DNA of 64,000 nucleotides from Harmothoe impar (taxonomy: Eukaryota > Annelida > Polychaeta > Phyllodocida > Polynoidae): assembly GCA_947462335.1 (NCBI GenBank), contig OX381719.1, positions 67,631,534 through 67,695,533 on the forward strand. The letters run 5' to 3'. Under the pieces are notes generated by a model, which worked only from the letters and a program-made list of their open reading frames with translations, made no database searches and was not told the origin of the DNA. This document shows positions 52,967 to 63,300 of this stretch, piece after piece. Within the stretch, counting starts at the first letter, position 1. Each line of letters starts with the position of its first letter. A program made the position numbers and the translations under genes.

Positions 52967-53298
52967 TGGTGTACAGAGGGGAGACTACCAAGCCCCTTGT
53001 CCTGTAGTAGTAGGTGCCTGTGGTAGAGGACAGAGGGGAGACTACCCAGCCCCTTGTCCTGTAGTAGTAGGTGCCTGTGGTAGAGGACAGAGGGGAGACT
53101 ACCCAGCCCCTTGTCCTGTAGTAGTAGGTGCCTGTGGTAGAGTAGAGGTGTGTAGGGAGCAGGTCTGGGTAAGGAGGAGGGGCCCTCCCTGAGACTACAC
53201 CAAACTAGTAGTGTAAGGCCCTGTGTGGAGCAGAGACAGGTAGTCAGACAGACACCCCCCTCCCACCTCCCCACTCCTCCTCCTCCTACAGTTCTACT
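52967..53298 (+). mobile_element. 332-bp insert in pol, 57-bp tandem units, TGTTC duplication
   Basis: TGTTC at 52962-52966 recurs at 53299-53303. Inside are three 57-bp units (ACAGAGGGGAGACTACC through GGTGCCTGTGGTAGAGG). The 3' end is a long pyrimidine tract ending in ACAG. Gypsy 1 lacks it. The class is unknown. Confidence 0.75.
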
Positions 53299-54240
53299 TG
53301 TTCTCCAGCAAGGCAGTGATGCCTGCTGGTCATGTGAGCATGAAGGTTGATCCTTCTCCGACTATTTTGAGTGATGGACTTGAGAAAATGATCTCCGAGA
53401 TGGATCTTACGGATTGGAGGGATCTCAATTCCTTGAGAAGGCTGGTAGAGAAGTATCAGGATGCATGGCAAGTGGAGGGGGAGCCTTTGGGCCGAACCGA
53501 CAAGGTGCTGCATTCTATCAATACTGGAGATGCCCAGCCATTTAAAATGCCTTACCGACGCTTGCTGTTGGAAAAGAGTTGTGGAAGAGCAAGTGAAAAC
53601 CATGCTGGAACAGAAGGTGATTGTGCCTAGCACTAGCCCCTGGTCTAGTCCGGTTCAGATGGTCACTAAGAAGGACGGGTCTATCCGATATTGTATCAAT
53701 TATAGACGTCTGAATGGAGTAACGAAGAAGAATGCGTATCCTCTACCCCAAATTGATGAGACCCTGGACTCGTTGGGTGGGAACCAATGGTTCTGCACCC
53801 TGGATTTGCAGTCCGGATATTGGCAAATCGGCATGAAGGAGGATGATAAGGAGAAGACGGCTTTTACTAGCCATATTGGACTGTATCAGTTTGAGCTGAT
53901 GCCTTTCGGGTTATGCAACGCCCCAGCGACTTTCGAGGCCATGATGGAAACTCTATTGAGCGATCTATTATGGCGAAAGTGCCTGGTATATCTGGACGAC
54001 GTCATTGTTTTTGGCAAGACGTTCGAAGAACTTGTGCATTGAACCTCGGAGAGGTGTTAGAGCAAATTTGGTCCAATGGGTTAACTCTGAGGCCGAAGAA
54101 ATGTGAACTTTTTCAGAAGTCCATGGTCTATTTGGGCCGGATCATCTCCACCGAGGGTGTGCAGGCTGATCCGGCGAAATTGGAGACTGTGGAGACTTGG
54201 GAAGTTCCAAAATGGCAGAAGGATGTGAGATCCTTCTAAG
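53299..54240 (+). pseudogene. Gypsy 2 reverse transcriptase
   Basis: Frames 53298-53630, 53461-54042 and 53913-54239 overlap by slips. Motifs YCINYRRL, LDLQSGYWQIG, YLDDVIVFG and KKCELFQKSMVYLG are present. A TAA at 54237-54239 interrupts before FCSYYRD. Confidence 0.88.
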
Positions 54241-55358
54241 GGTTCTGTTCCTATTATAGGGACGTCATTCCCGGATTCTCTAGAGTGTCTCAACCTCTGC
54301 AAAAGTTGAGTCATTGGACTCCGGGGAGGAAGAAAGAACCTTTCCCCTGGGGGAGGGAACAGAACAATGCTTTCAAAGAGATTAAGGCATTTTTCCGAAC
54401 CACCCCCGTATTGAGATACCCTACGGAGAAGGGGCATTTCATCCTTGACACTGATGCGAGCAATGAGAGCATCGGGGCCACATTGTCCCAAATCCAGGAC
54501 GGAGTAGAGGTCCTGCTTGTGTTTGCTAGTAACAGTATGAACAAGGCACAGAGAAATTATTGCACTACCAAGCGGAAGCTGCTCGCTCTGGTGGTGTACA
54601 CTAAGAAGTTTAGGCACTTCTTGTATGGAGGTAATTTCACATTACGGACGGATCTTTCAGCCTTGAAGTGGCTCCTTAATTTTAAGGACGCGGAGGGGAT
54701 GATTGGTCGGTGGTTGAATCACTTCAGGGAGTTCGGGTTGGAGAACTCTCATATCCAACACCGAGCGGGCACGAAGCATATCAATGCTGACTGCCTAAGT
54801 AGACGTCCGGTTAACCGTTGTGTGCGTCCGGAGTGTGGGGATTGTGGTGCTCACAATGCCGTGGTAGCGAGTGTGCGTTTGCCTTATGATGGGTTGTTGC
54901 AGAACCTGTTGGATTGGTCCACCAACACTATAAGGATGTACCAGATGGCCGATCCTACCATAGCAAGACTGTGGGAGCTGGTCCCTACAGGGGTCTGTCC
55001 AGTGAGACCTGAAATATCATTGGAAAACCATGAAATGCGATGTTTACTGGCTCAGTTCCATGAACTAGAGATGCGGGATGCGTTGCTGTGCAGGTGGAAG
55101 TCTTGTCCAGGAAAGCAGAGGGTATTACAAATGGTAATCCCGGCCGCTATGCGGAAGGACATCCTGTACTATTGCCACGGCTATTCCACAAGTGGGCATT
55201 TCGGAAAGAAACGCTCGTTGGAACGGCTGAGTAGGAGATATTATTGGCCGGGAATGTCTGGTGACCTTTTGAGGTGGATCAAGACATGTCCGGCCTGTTG
55301 TTTGGGCAAGCCTGGTCCGGGATTGGGAAAATTGCCATTACAACAGGAGCTATTCTGA
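54241..55358 (+). pseudogene. Gypsy 2 RNase H and integrase zinc finger
   Basis: RNase H has LDTDASNESIGATLSQ and TLRTDLSALKWLLNF (the segment deleted in gypsy 1). The integrase zinc finger has CHGYSTSGHFG with CPACC. A TGA after QQELF (55356-55358) stops it, where gypsy 1 reads on. Confidence 0.87.
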
Positions 55359-56519
55359 GTAAGGTTTGCTCGGATAGCTGTAGACATTATTAGTGTGGTA
55401 AAACCCACTCCGAGAGGGAATATGTGTATGATGGTGGTCTTGGACTACTATACAAAATACACGAGAGTGTACCCACTGGAGGATCATACTGCTGCTACCT
55501 GTGCGGAAGCACTGGTTAAGGGGTGGATTCTCCATCTGGGGGCTCCCTTGATGTTACATAGCGATCAAGGGAGAGAATTTGAGTCCAAACTATGGACAGC
55601 TATGTGCCATCAGTTGGCTATATGCAAAACTCGGACCAATCCGTACCGACCCCAGTCCGATGGACAGGTGGAGCGGTTTAATCGGACCTTGATCCAGGTT
55701 CTGAAGCCATTAGTGAACTCCCATATGGATGATTGGGATGATCAGTGTGAATTTGTGGTGCATGCGTATAATAATACGGTCCATACTTCGACAAATTGCA
55801 CTCCGAACCTATTGGTGTTCGGGGAGGATCTAATCGTGCCAGCGGACTTGGTGTTCGGAGTGGTAGGGATTAGTCCGGAGGCACCTTGTACGGTGCTATT
55901 TGTAGAATCTCTCCAGGAGAGGTTTAAGTTTGCCTATGAAACAGTTAGGGCTCATCTGCTCAAAGCTGCTAATTGGCAGAAGGTGGGTTATGACACCGCA
56001 TTGAAGTTACGGCGGGGGATAAAGTGATCCGACTGCATGAACCACTCTGTAATGTCAAGCTGGCGAATAACTGTGTTGATCCAGTGTGCAGCAGGGCGCA
56101 TCCGGACAAGCCATGTGGCTTGGTTGCGTGCTTGAGCTGGGAGGGAGCTCACCCCGGAAATGGAAGTGGAGGAGGAGAGTTCGGAGGCGAAATTTATACC
56201 CTTGGAAGGGGTGTCAGGGGATACCCCCAAGGGACGGGTACGAAGGAAACTCCGAAAGACCGTGATAAATAAAGTCTCAGCAGGCGAAGGAAGAAGGGCA
56301 CGGAAAGCTAAAATCAAGGCTGGATTATCAGTTAAGAACGAGTGTCCTTCGGCCAGGTGGCTAGGGGGGCCGCAACCTAGCTTGTTTACACAACGAGTGT
56401 GGTGTCCTGTATTGTCCTTGTATGTTGTATGTGTGCTACCACCAGTGGTGCTCAGGGTCAGTGGAAAAGAATATAAGAGTGATCCCAGGGGGTGGTGGAC
56501 GGATAATCTGGTGGGATAA
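55359..56519 (+). pseudogene. Gypsy 2 integrase core and C-terminus
   Basis: Asp in RIAVDIIS, Asp in SDQGREFES and Glu in GQVERFNRT are all present. Frameshifts near 56025 and 56160 break the basic C-terminus (KLRRG, IRLHEPLCNVKL, then KGRVRRKLRKTV). Confidence 0.87.
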
Positions 56520-56954
56520 TCTTCGATTTCCCATACATATTCACTAATACTCCCGATGAGCTCTTTATTCGAAGTAAATTTGACTTTTGGGAGCCGCCCG
56601 AGTGGCATGTTGATCCCTAAAGCCTGAGCTGCGGGCGGGACAGGTAGTGACCTGATTAATCTGATAATTGGGTTATGCCGGATAACGGGATGGCATCCAA
56701 TCACGTGAGACGCCGCGCATGCGCTTTGTTTTAAAAACAAAAGCCAGGGAACCTCCATATTGATTTAGGCTCATACCAAAGTCAATCATGGCGGCAGTTG
56801 GCAGCGGAAGATCGAGTTTTTGGGCGGTTTGGAGAAGAAGAAATCAGTTAAAAGAGTCGTGAATAGTGAGTACTCTTTCTAGTGGTCTGTGAGACAAGAG
56901 AGGGCGGTGGGAAACTTCGTGTATCCCGTCTAACTCCCCCGTTGAAAAACACCC
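56520..56954 (+). other. Gypsy 2 spacer before ORF3
   Basis: No gene. Corresponds to 32443-32920 in gypsy 1. Confidence 0.55.
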
Positions 56955-57535
56955 GTGAGAACAGTGAGGGTGGCAGAGCAGCAGCTCAGTCAGTCCGAAC
57001 TAAACGTGGACCCCGAGACAGCTTCGGCTGTCAAGGGACTGGTTGGAGCCCAGCACCATGACGGTGACAAGCTCAGTGAGAGTTTAGCGGAGATGTCTGT
57101 CAATCCCGCTGTCTCGCTGATCCGGAAGACCCCATCGCCAACGGGCAGTGAGGATTCCGGTCTACTCGAGGGAATCATGCACTCCGAACAGGAGCCCAAA
57201 CCATCTGGAGGTACATTCCGATCATCCCGATTGGTCAACCTAAGCATTTCGCCGACTGTCAAGGAGGCGGTGAGTCGCAGGCTGTCGATGCAGGACAGCA
57301 GCGAAGAGAGTGACATCTCGAGTGCGACGACCCGTGGTGGACAGAAGACTAGTAGGGTCGGTCGAAGTTGTCTGATTCTTGGACTAGTACTAGGGTGACG
57401 AAGCAGTCAAGTGCCGGCAAGAAGCCTCAACCTAAGGTTGAGCCTAAGAAGCCGGATCCCAAGAAAAGTAGTACTCCCACGTCTCCCGCTATAGACTCTT
57501 TGCTAGGAAGATCTTCTATGAATTCCACCCGTACT
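56955..57535 (+). pseudogene. Gypsy 2 ORF3, N-terminal part, truncated
   Basis: RVAEQQLSQSEL, IRKTPSPTGSEDSGLL and VSRRLSMQDSS match the start of gypsy 1 ORF3. A frameshift near 57380 leads to KKPQPKVEPKKPDPKK. Similarity ends near 57480, so the rest of ORF3 and the 3' LTR are gone. Confidence 0.78.
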
Positions 57536-57765
57536 GATTTTGCATTTTTTCAAACAAAGGTTGCCACTTGCCGTAATGGTAAAAGATCTTTTCCACCAGC
57601 GGCGTGACCAAATTCTTCACGTTGCTCAGAAATTGATTCACCAAGCGTGATTTTCCACAACCCGATGGACCGCTGATGATACAACTGAAGGGTCCTTGTA
57701 GCCAAGGGTCAAAATGTATTTCTGTGAAGGGTGCGATTTTACCACTAGACTTTTTTTTTCAGCAC
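57536..57765 (-). pseudogene. Polinton packaging ATPase fragment (FtsK/HerA type)
   Basis: On the minus strand the frame has a Walker A GPSGCGKS after GPFSCIIS and, about 40 residues on, FYHYGKWQPLFEK, the aromatic block that follows in Polinton/adintovirus ATPases. These ATPases pump DNA into capsids. The piece is about 75 residues; Walker B and the C-part are missing because the gypsy 2 end abuts at about 57535. No start Met is visible. Confidence 0.7.
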
Positions 57766-57886
57766 GCGTTATGTAGTCTCAATTCGGTTGCAATGTAATA
57801 CGCGGGATAACAAGTGATGACGTTGAAACGTTTCCAGATCGTGTTCAGGTCGACAACCACGCCCACCCACCGAGTTGGAGCCGCGG

Positions 57887-58293
57887 TCACCCCCAAATAA
57901 CCAATGTGTTGTCGAATCGTTTCATAGCGCTTATTCGCACCATATCATAGGAGGAGGAAGAAGAGGAGCGCTCTTTGTTTTCATGAAATGCCCAACGAGT
58001 GGGCGCGCTGAGGGTGGCTATCAAGCATTGACGGACTAAAGACTCTTCTTTGAAACATCTCTCATCCATTTCACTATGTTTTCCTTTTTTGCTCTTCTAT
58101 CATCGCAACTTCTTGTGCCTGCGCTAAAGACATTCCCATGTTTGCTTTCAATGAAAATATCATACGCTTCAAGACAAGTGTGATTCTGAAGTACGTGACG
58201 TTCACTACTTTCAGATGAAAAAATAGCTGGGGAGCCGAGGGATGATGGAGGAGAGGTGGTGGTTGAGGAGGAGACATGTCTGTCTTTTAACAA
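57887..58293 (-). pseudogene. Small overlapping minus-strand frames upstream of the ATPase
   Basis: Frame 58293-58036 (85 residues, Ser/Thr-rich start, CLEAYDIFIESKHG, then ENIVKWMRDVSKKSL) and frame 58069-57887 (60 residues) overlap by 34 bases. An alternative frame starts at 58277. Position next to the ATPase on the same strand suggests Polinton genes, but I do not recognise them. Confidence 0.35.
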
Positions 58294-58379
58294 CTCACCT
58301 CCTATAGAGTGAAAATAAAATAAAAAAGCTCAAAAGAAAAATAAGAAAATAGGTGGACTCGGCTCGAATTTTCTCCTGG

Positions 58380-58510
58380 AGTGTAAGTGTAGCAGTAGTA
58401 GTAGCGACGGCGGTGGCGGCGGTGGCTGCGGTGGCAGTGGTGACGGCTGTAGTGGTGGGGTTGGTGGGTGTAGTAGTGGTGAAAGTGGTAGTTGTAGTAG
58501 TGTCTGTCGA
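58380..58510. repeat. GGC/GTA-rich repeat
   Basis: Imperfect (GTA)n/(GGC)n/(GGT)n tract like that at 17950-18000 in E1, in the same place between the end region and the alanine-rich gene. Confidence 0.6.
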
Positions 58511-58600
58511 GAGAAAGTTAATCCAGGCCTTTTATATGAGTGATGAGAGCGCTATCTAATCCTGTTTTCACCTGGTGTATGATGATGAAAGAGAAACAAA

Positions 58601-59258
58601 ACCCTAATCACACTCCTCCACCAGCTTCATCATCGAACACACCGATCGCTCTACTACAGACTATCAACTCTTACAGCCGCGAAAGAGCAATCAATTTGCA
58701 GATCAGTTCACAGGTAACGGGGACATGGGGTTTTATGATGAAGCGTGCGAATGTCAAGCTACTGCTGCTGCTGCTGCTGCTGCTAGTGCTGCGGGTCGTG
58801 CTACTTCTGCATTTGCTGCAGCTATTAGTGATGCTCGTTCTGATGGGGATGTTGTTGTTGCTGCTGCTGCTGTGACTGCTGCTACTGCTGCTGCTGATGC
58901 CACTACTACTGCCGCTGTTGCCGATGCTACTGCTGCTGATGCTGTTGCTGCTGCCGATGCTGCCGCTGATGCTGCTGCTAGTGTATGCACTGTTGCTGTT
59001 GCTACTGCTGCTGTTGCTGTTGTTGCTGCTGCTTATGCTTCTGCGGCAGCTGCTGCTGCTACTGCTGCTGCTGATGCTGTTGCTGCTGATGCTGCTGCTG
59101 CTGTCACTGATATTACTTCTTCTGCTGCTGCTGCTGCTGGTGTCGACAAAGAACCATCATTTGTCACACTTAAGCCTCTAGTTGAACGCGACGACTACCC
59201 AGCCGGCGCCTCTTGCTGTTGCCCCTACTGCTGCTGCTACTGCTGCTGGTGCTGCTGA
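58601..59258 (+). CDS. Alanine-rich protein of the Polinton remnant
   Basis: Open from about 58601; the first good Met is 58725 (MGFYDEACECQ). About 150 residues are dominated by Ala with Thr/Asp/Val (GCT codon runs), then VDKEPSFVTLKPLVERDDY. After 59215 the frame reads Cys-rich (a shifted GCT run), while another frame continues as Ala/Pro to YLAEMVLDLFK and a stop at 59409. It corresponds to the alanine-rich gene of E1 in type and position, but I see no PPPY and no Death domain. Frames in the other phases are repeat artefacts. Confidence 0.5.
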
Positions 59259-59409
59259 GATAAAGATTCTCTACCTTGCTGAAATGGTGTTGGATTTATT
59301 TAAAGTGGTGCAATGTAGGGAAGCAGCAGACCCTCCAAAAGGGTCATATTTCAGGAGTTTAATTCAAGGAATTACTAAAAGCTATGACATTTTTTTTTAT
59401 GTTCTTTAA

Positions 59410-59543
59410 GGCCTCTGGATGGAGAAAAGTGATGTTGTGGTGATGAAAGCTTGTACAGGCACCAACAATTCTAAGATGGCCGCAAAAATGCTATAAATTC
59501 TTGAAAATGATGTATCTTTGGTTGTTATTAACATAGAAACATG
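59410..59543. other. Short spacer before E2
   Basis: No feature. AACATG at 59538-59543 precedes the E2 tip and should be its target duplication, but the other end is outside the window. Confidence 0.4.
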
Positions 59544-60010
59544 AGTAGTATAGTATGTATCGGAACGGGACTATAGTTAACTACTGTTTATTACTCAATC
59601 GACATGCAGCCAATCAGACGCCTCCATTTGGTCACGTGACCGGAAGTGACCTACTTAGGGGATTAGTGGTGACGTCACGTGACCTAGTTAGCCAATCAGA
59701 GTCCACCATTTGGTCACGTGACCGGAAGTGACGTCATATGACCTACTTATGGACCGGAAGTGACATCATATGACCTACTTAGGGGACCGGAAGTGACGTC
59801 ATATGACCTAATTTAGGATCACGTGACCGGAAGTGACCTGATGAGTCACGTGACCGGAAGTGACGTCACATGACCTAATGGCCAACCGGAAGTGAGTGAC
59901 CTCATTGAGGATCACGTGACCGGAAGTGACCTGATTGATCACGTGACCGGAAGAAGAAGAAGAAGAAGAAGAAGTTTTTTGTTTAGGAAGTGAGGGTCTT
60001 TAGGATCACG
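59544..60010 (+). promoter_or_regulatory. E2 terminal repeat: E-box/ETS/CRE array
   Basis: Nearly identical to 16857-17330 (about eight differences seen over ~420 bases), including the TCACGTGACCGGAAGTGAC series. It ends in a GAAGAAGAAG repeat where E1 has its long G-rich tract and palindrome. Confidence 0.82.
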
Positions 60011-60059
60011 TGACTTGAAGCGACGTCGTCACATGAGTGATGCTTTAAGAGACTGCGCG

Positions 60060-60314
60060 ACTTACTAGTAAAAGAAGACGTATGAAAATAAAAACACAAC
60101 AATATTTTATTTTATTTTTTTATTTCTTTTTTTTTCAATCTTGATAAACATTTTTGAAATGATGCACACGCTTATTTTTTTTTTTTTCATATCTCTAAAG
60201 GACTTGTTGTCACACCGTCAGAATGCACGCGACGCTTATAATACAAGTAGCGCACGCCGTCTTTCTCTATGGTGTAGGTGACCATTTTGTTTCGCACCAC
60301 TTTGAAATTTCTAT
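60060..60314 (-). other. AT-rich 3' region of the E2 polymerase
   Basis: T-rich on the plus strand, giving AATAAA-type words on the minus strand just after the polymerase stop; likely poly(A) region. Confidence 0.6.
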
Positions 60315-63300
60315 TTACAGCAATGAGAGTTTTTCGTTGGCGAAGAACATCCAAGAAGTCGTCTGGCCCTTAGGGTTTTGTTTCTTCTGTACGCCTTTTG
60401 CACTCCATTTTTTGGATTTTCTTTCACCGGTGTCGCTGACTGGATCGTAGCAAATGTTAGTCTTAGGGTTGAGACTTAGGATCCCGTCACCTTCCCACTC
60501 CGCTTTCATAAGCCCCGAAGTTCTCAGATCGTGAAGGTACCGTCTCTCACAACATCCGCCGGGCGGCGGACACCATTCTCGCACTCTTTCCGTTTTTGTC
60601 TTCACAAAAAGCTCTAAGTGATCGTCGCACACCGCTGTCGGAAGCCACTTTCGTTTCTCTCTGAAGTACGTCTCTCTCAGGCGAGGTTTGACTAGGTCAT
60701 CCAACGTGTCACCGCTGAGAGCCATGTAAAGACTGTCGGTGTCCATTTGACAAAGGGCATAATCGCGCCGATCGACGAATCTATCCAAGAAGTCGTATGT
60801 GAACTCTAACATTTTCAACTTCGCGTACTGGTATACCATGAACCCTATTTGAATAGGGAGGTTGTTCTTGACTGTTTTCGGTTGTAGTTCGACTTCAAAC
60901 AGATCGGAACTCAACTCGGACGCCTTTTTGAAGCGCCACGAATTGGCCAATAGTTCGAACTTCCGACTGTCAGTGTATCTCACCGCCGTGTGTTTTTCTT
61001 TGTTGCAGATTGTTTTACCGTATGTAGCGTTTCCCATTAACTTGTAACAGTCTGACAGAATTTTCTCGTTCTCGTTCACGTCGCCACGTCTTCGCGCCGC
61101 CGTTACTTCGTCCGCGAAACCGGCAAAGGAGCGTTTAGGTAGGTATTCTACGACCAGCTGCACTTTGGTGACTATCAAACCGTGCTCTAAATACCACTTG
61201 AGAAGCGGCGTTCCCAAGAGAATATTTTTTCCGTGGTAACTCCCTATCAGACATCTCTGAGGCGTGTTCAACAGCTTTTCTTCCTGCGCAAAGTCTGACA
61301 TGTGAGGTCCTATGTCCGATTTTGAAACGGTCGCGTTCTTGAAAACGGGGGTCATTTCTTCGAAGTAGTCTCGTAGGTGAGGCGGCGTAGTGATGTCCAC
61401 TTGAACTAAACCGAACATTTTCTCCTCTTTCACAGCGGAAAGGATGTCGCTCTCGCTCATCGCGTTTCGAGACACTTTCAAAGCGTCAACCTTCCAGCGT
61501 TGTTGGGAGACCTTGACCCGCTCATCTCGACGCTTCATCTCTAGCCATTCGCACTCCCACACGACGACCAGCTTGTGACCTAGCGCTTTCAAGTAAGCGC
61601 TTACTCTAGTCGTTCTGTCGCGTCTCTCCTCTCTCAGTGAAGCGCACTGATATCGGTGTGACGGTATGCACTCGTGAGCGTGGAACCAACACCCGTGAAA
61701 CTGGAAAACCGTATTAGAGGCCGCGTGAAACCCGTCCACGCAAATTCTCCGACAGCCTACAACCATCTCGCCGCCGTTCAAAGCGTGGCGCAGTTTCACG
61801 TCGCGGTCGTGCTCTACGAAGCGTAACCACTCCAAAGCGCTGTGAGAGTTTCTTTGCCTAATTTCGGGCTTGAACTCGGTCTCAGGCCGTCTCACCGCGT
61901 AATAGCCCGTGCAGTGCGCTTCGCTCATGCAGCGCAAGTACAGAGAGTTAGCGTCTAGTCCTAGGATGTGTTGGCACGGTCTCGCTTCTTCGCCGTACTT
62001 GTGCTCCCTTATCCGCGTGGTGCCCTTCTCGTGAAATCTATGGAAGATGATGGAAGGACCGCCGACTAGATTTTCTTTGATCAGAGCGTGGAGGACGGCG
62101 TCGAACTGGGGGAACATTGTGAATGCGTCTTCTAGGTTTTGGAAGAGGAACCGTAAAGTCAAACCAGCGAGAGAAACTCCGTCTTTCAACATGTCAATGC
62201 CGCGATCTTGGAAAAATTTAGAGTGATTTTTCAGAGCTTCTATGAAAGGTTTGACGTCTTTGTTGTTGTAGTGGATCAAGTAATCTTCCATAGTTTGCAT
62301 CTTCTCGTCGGACCAAACTTTCTGACATGCGGCGTAGTCGGATTCGGACATTTTGACGCCCGTCAGCTCGCTGTCAAAAGCCGATCTCGGTGGCAGCGTT
62401 CTGTTTGCCAGTTTCCTGGTAGACGTCATCCATTCGTAAGGAAAGTGACCTTTCTCTTCTTTCCTGGTGAAAGCTCGCAAATAGGTCGCGTAGTTGTAAC
62501 CGGGTGCCAAATAGTTGACTACGTCCAAGAAAACCGTGTGCTGTGTGTAAACCGCCAAGTATTGATTGCTTCTCTTTATGACGCTGAATTCTTGGTTTCT
62601 TCGGTCTCCGGAGGCAAAGAACGAGTGAAGGCGTATTTTGATCAGGTTCAAGTCGTAACGCCCCGAGTTGAAGCCCACGACTGGAGCTTGACGGATGTAT
62701 CTCAGAAGACGCTTCTTCAGTTGAACTAACGGGTGTCTGGTCTGAGCCGCAGCGAAGCCGCCTGGAGAAGGGGTGAATGTCGCCTCCTCCAGCAGGAGAG
62801 CTTCACCTATCGCCGCATCTTACTTCGCTAAGGTCGGTCGGTAAAGTTCTAGCACAGCTTCCCCGATGACTTTGGCGTTCTCGTTTATGTGATTTAAAAC
62901 TCGGTCCAACAAGGGGTCGGAATCTGCGTCGGATTCTCTGACGAAGCAGACGGGCCCCTCCCACCCCGGAAAGTCGGATGCGACGCTAGCCGACAAAGGG
63001 ACGTGATCCCACAGCAGGGACACGTGTTCAGTCGACGGTTCTTTGCACGGTCTGAAGAAAGCCTCGAAATCGAAGGCGATCTTGTAAGGGTAGATTCCGG
63101 AATGTCCGTCGGGGGGAAAAATGAAGAAGTCTGCTAGCGCTTCGAAAATCGTTCTCGAATTTTGGTAGATGCCACCTACGTAGCGCAACTTGACTTGTTG
63201 GCAAGAGGAAAGCTGGTTCCTGTGTCTCTTCAGCAAGAACTCGGTGGTGAACGCAGCCTTACACTTGCAACATTCGTATATGCCCGCGTACGCGTTGAAA

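Larger units (their letters stand above)
42772..57535 (+). mobile_element. Ty3/gypsy retrotransposon, 3'-truncated and interrupted (gypsy 2)
   Basis: Same family as gypsy 1, opposite strand. A 5' LTR, primer site and gag leader (42772-43205), a 6.3-kb fold-back insertion (43206-49548), gag, pol and the start of ORF3 to about 57480-57535, where it joins Polinton sequence. There is no 3' LTR. Multiple frameshifts and a 332-bp insertion in pol. Confidence 0.9.

Noticed and set aside
52967..53298. Ordinary spliceosomal intron in gypsy pol
   Set aside because: It has a target-type TGTTC duplication and tandem units, no clear 5' splice site, and gypsy 1 lacks it. Kept only as an open question.
58353..59181. 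Val-, Leu- and Cys-rich frames around the alanine-rich gene of the remnant
   Set aside because: Out-of-phase readings of GTA/GCT repeats.
62208..62729. 173-residue plus-strand frame within the E2 polymerase
   Set aside because: Antisense shadow of a clear polymerase frame.
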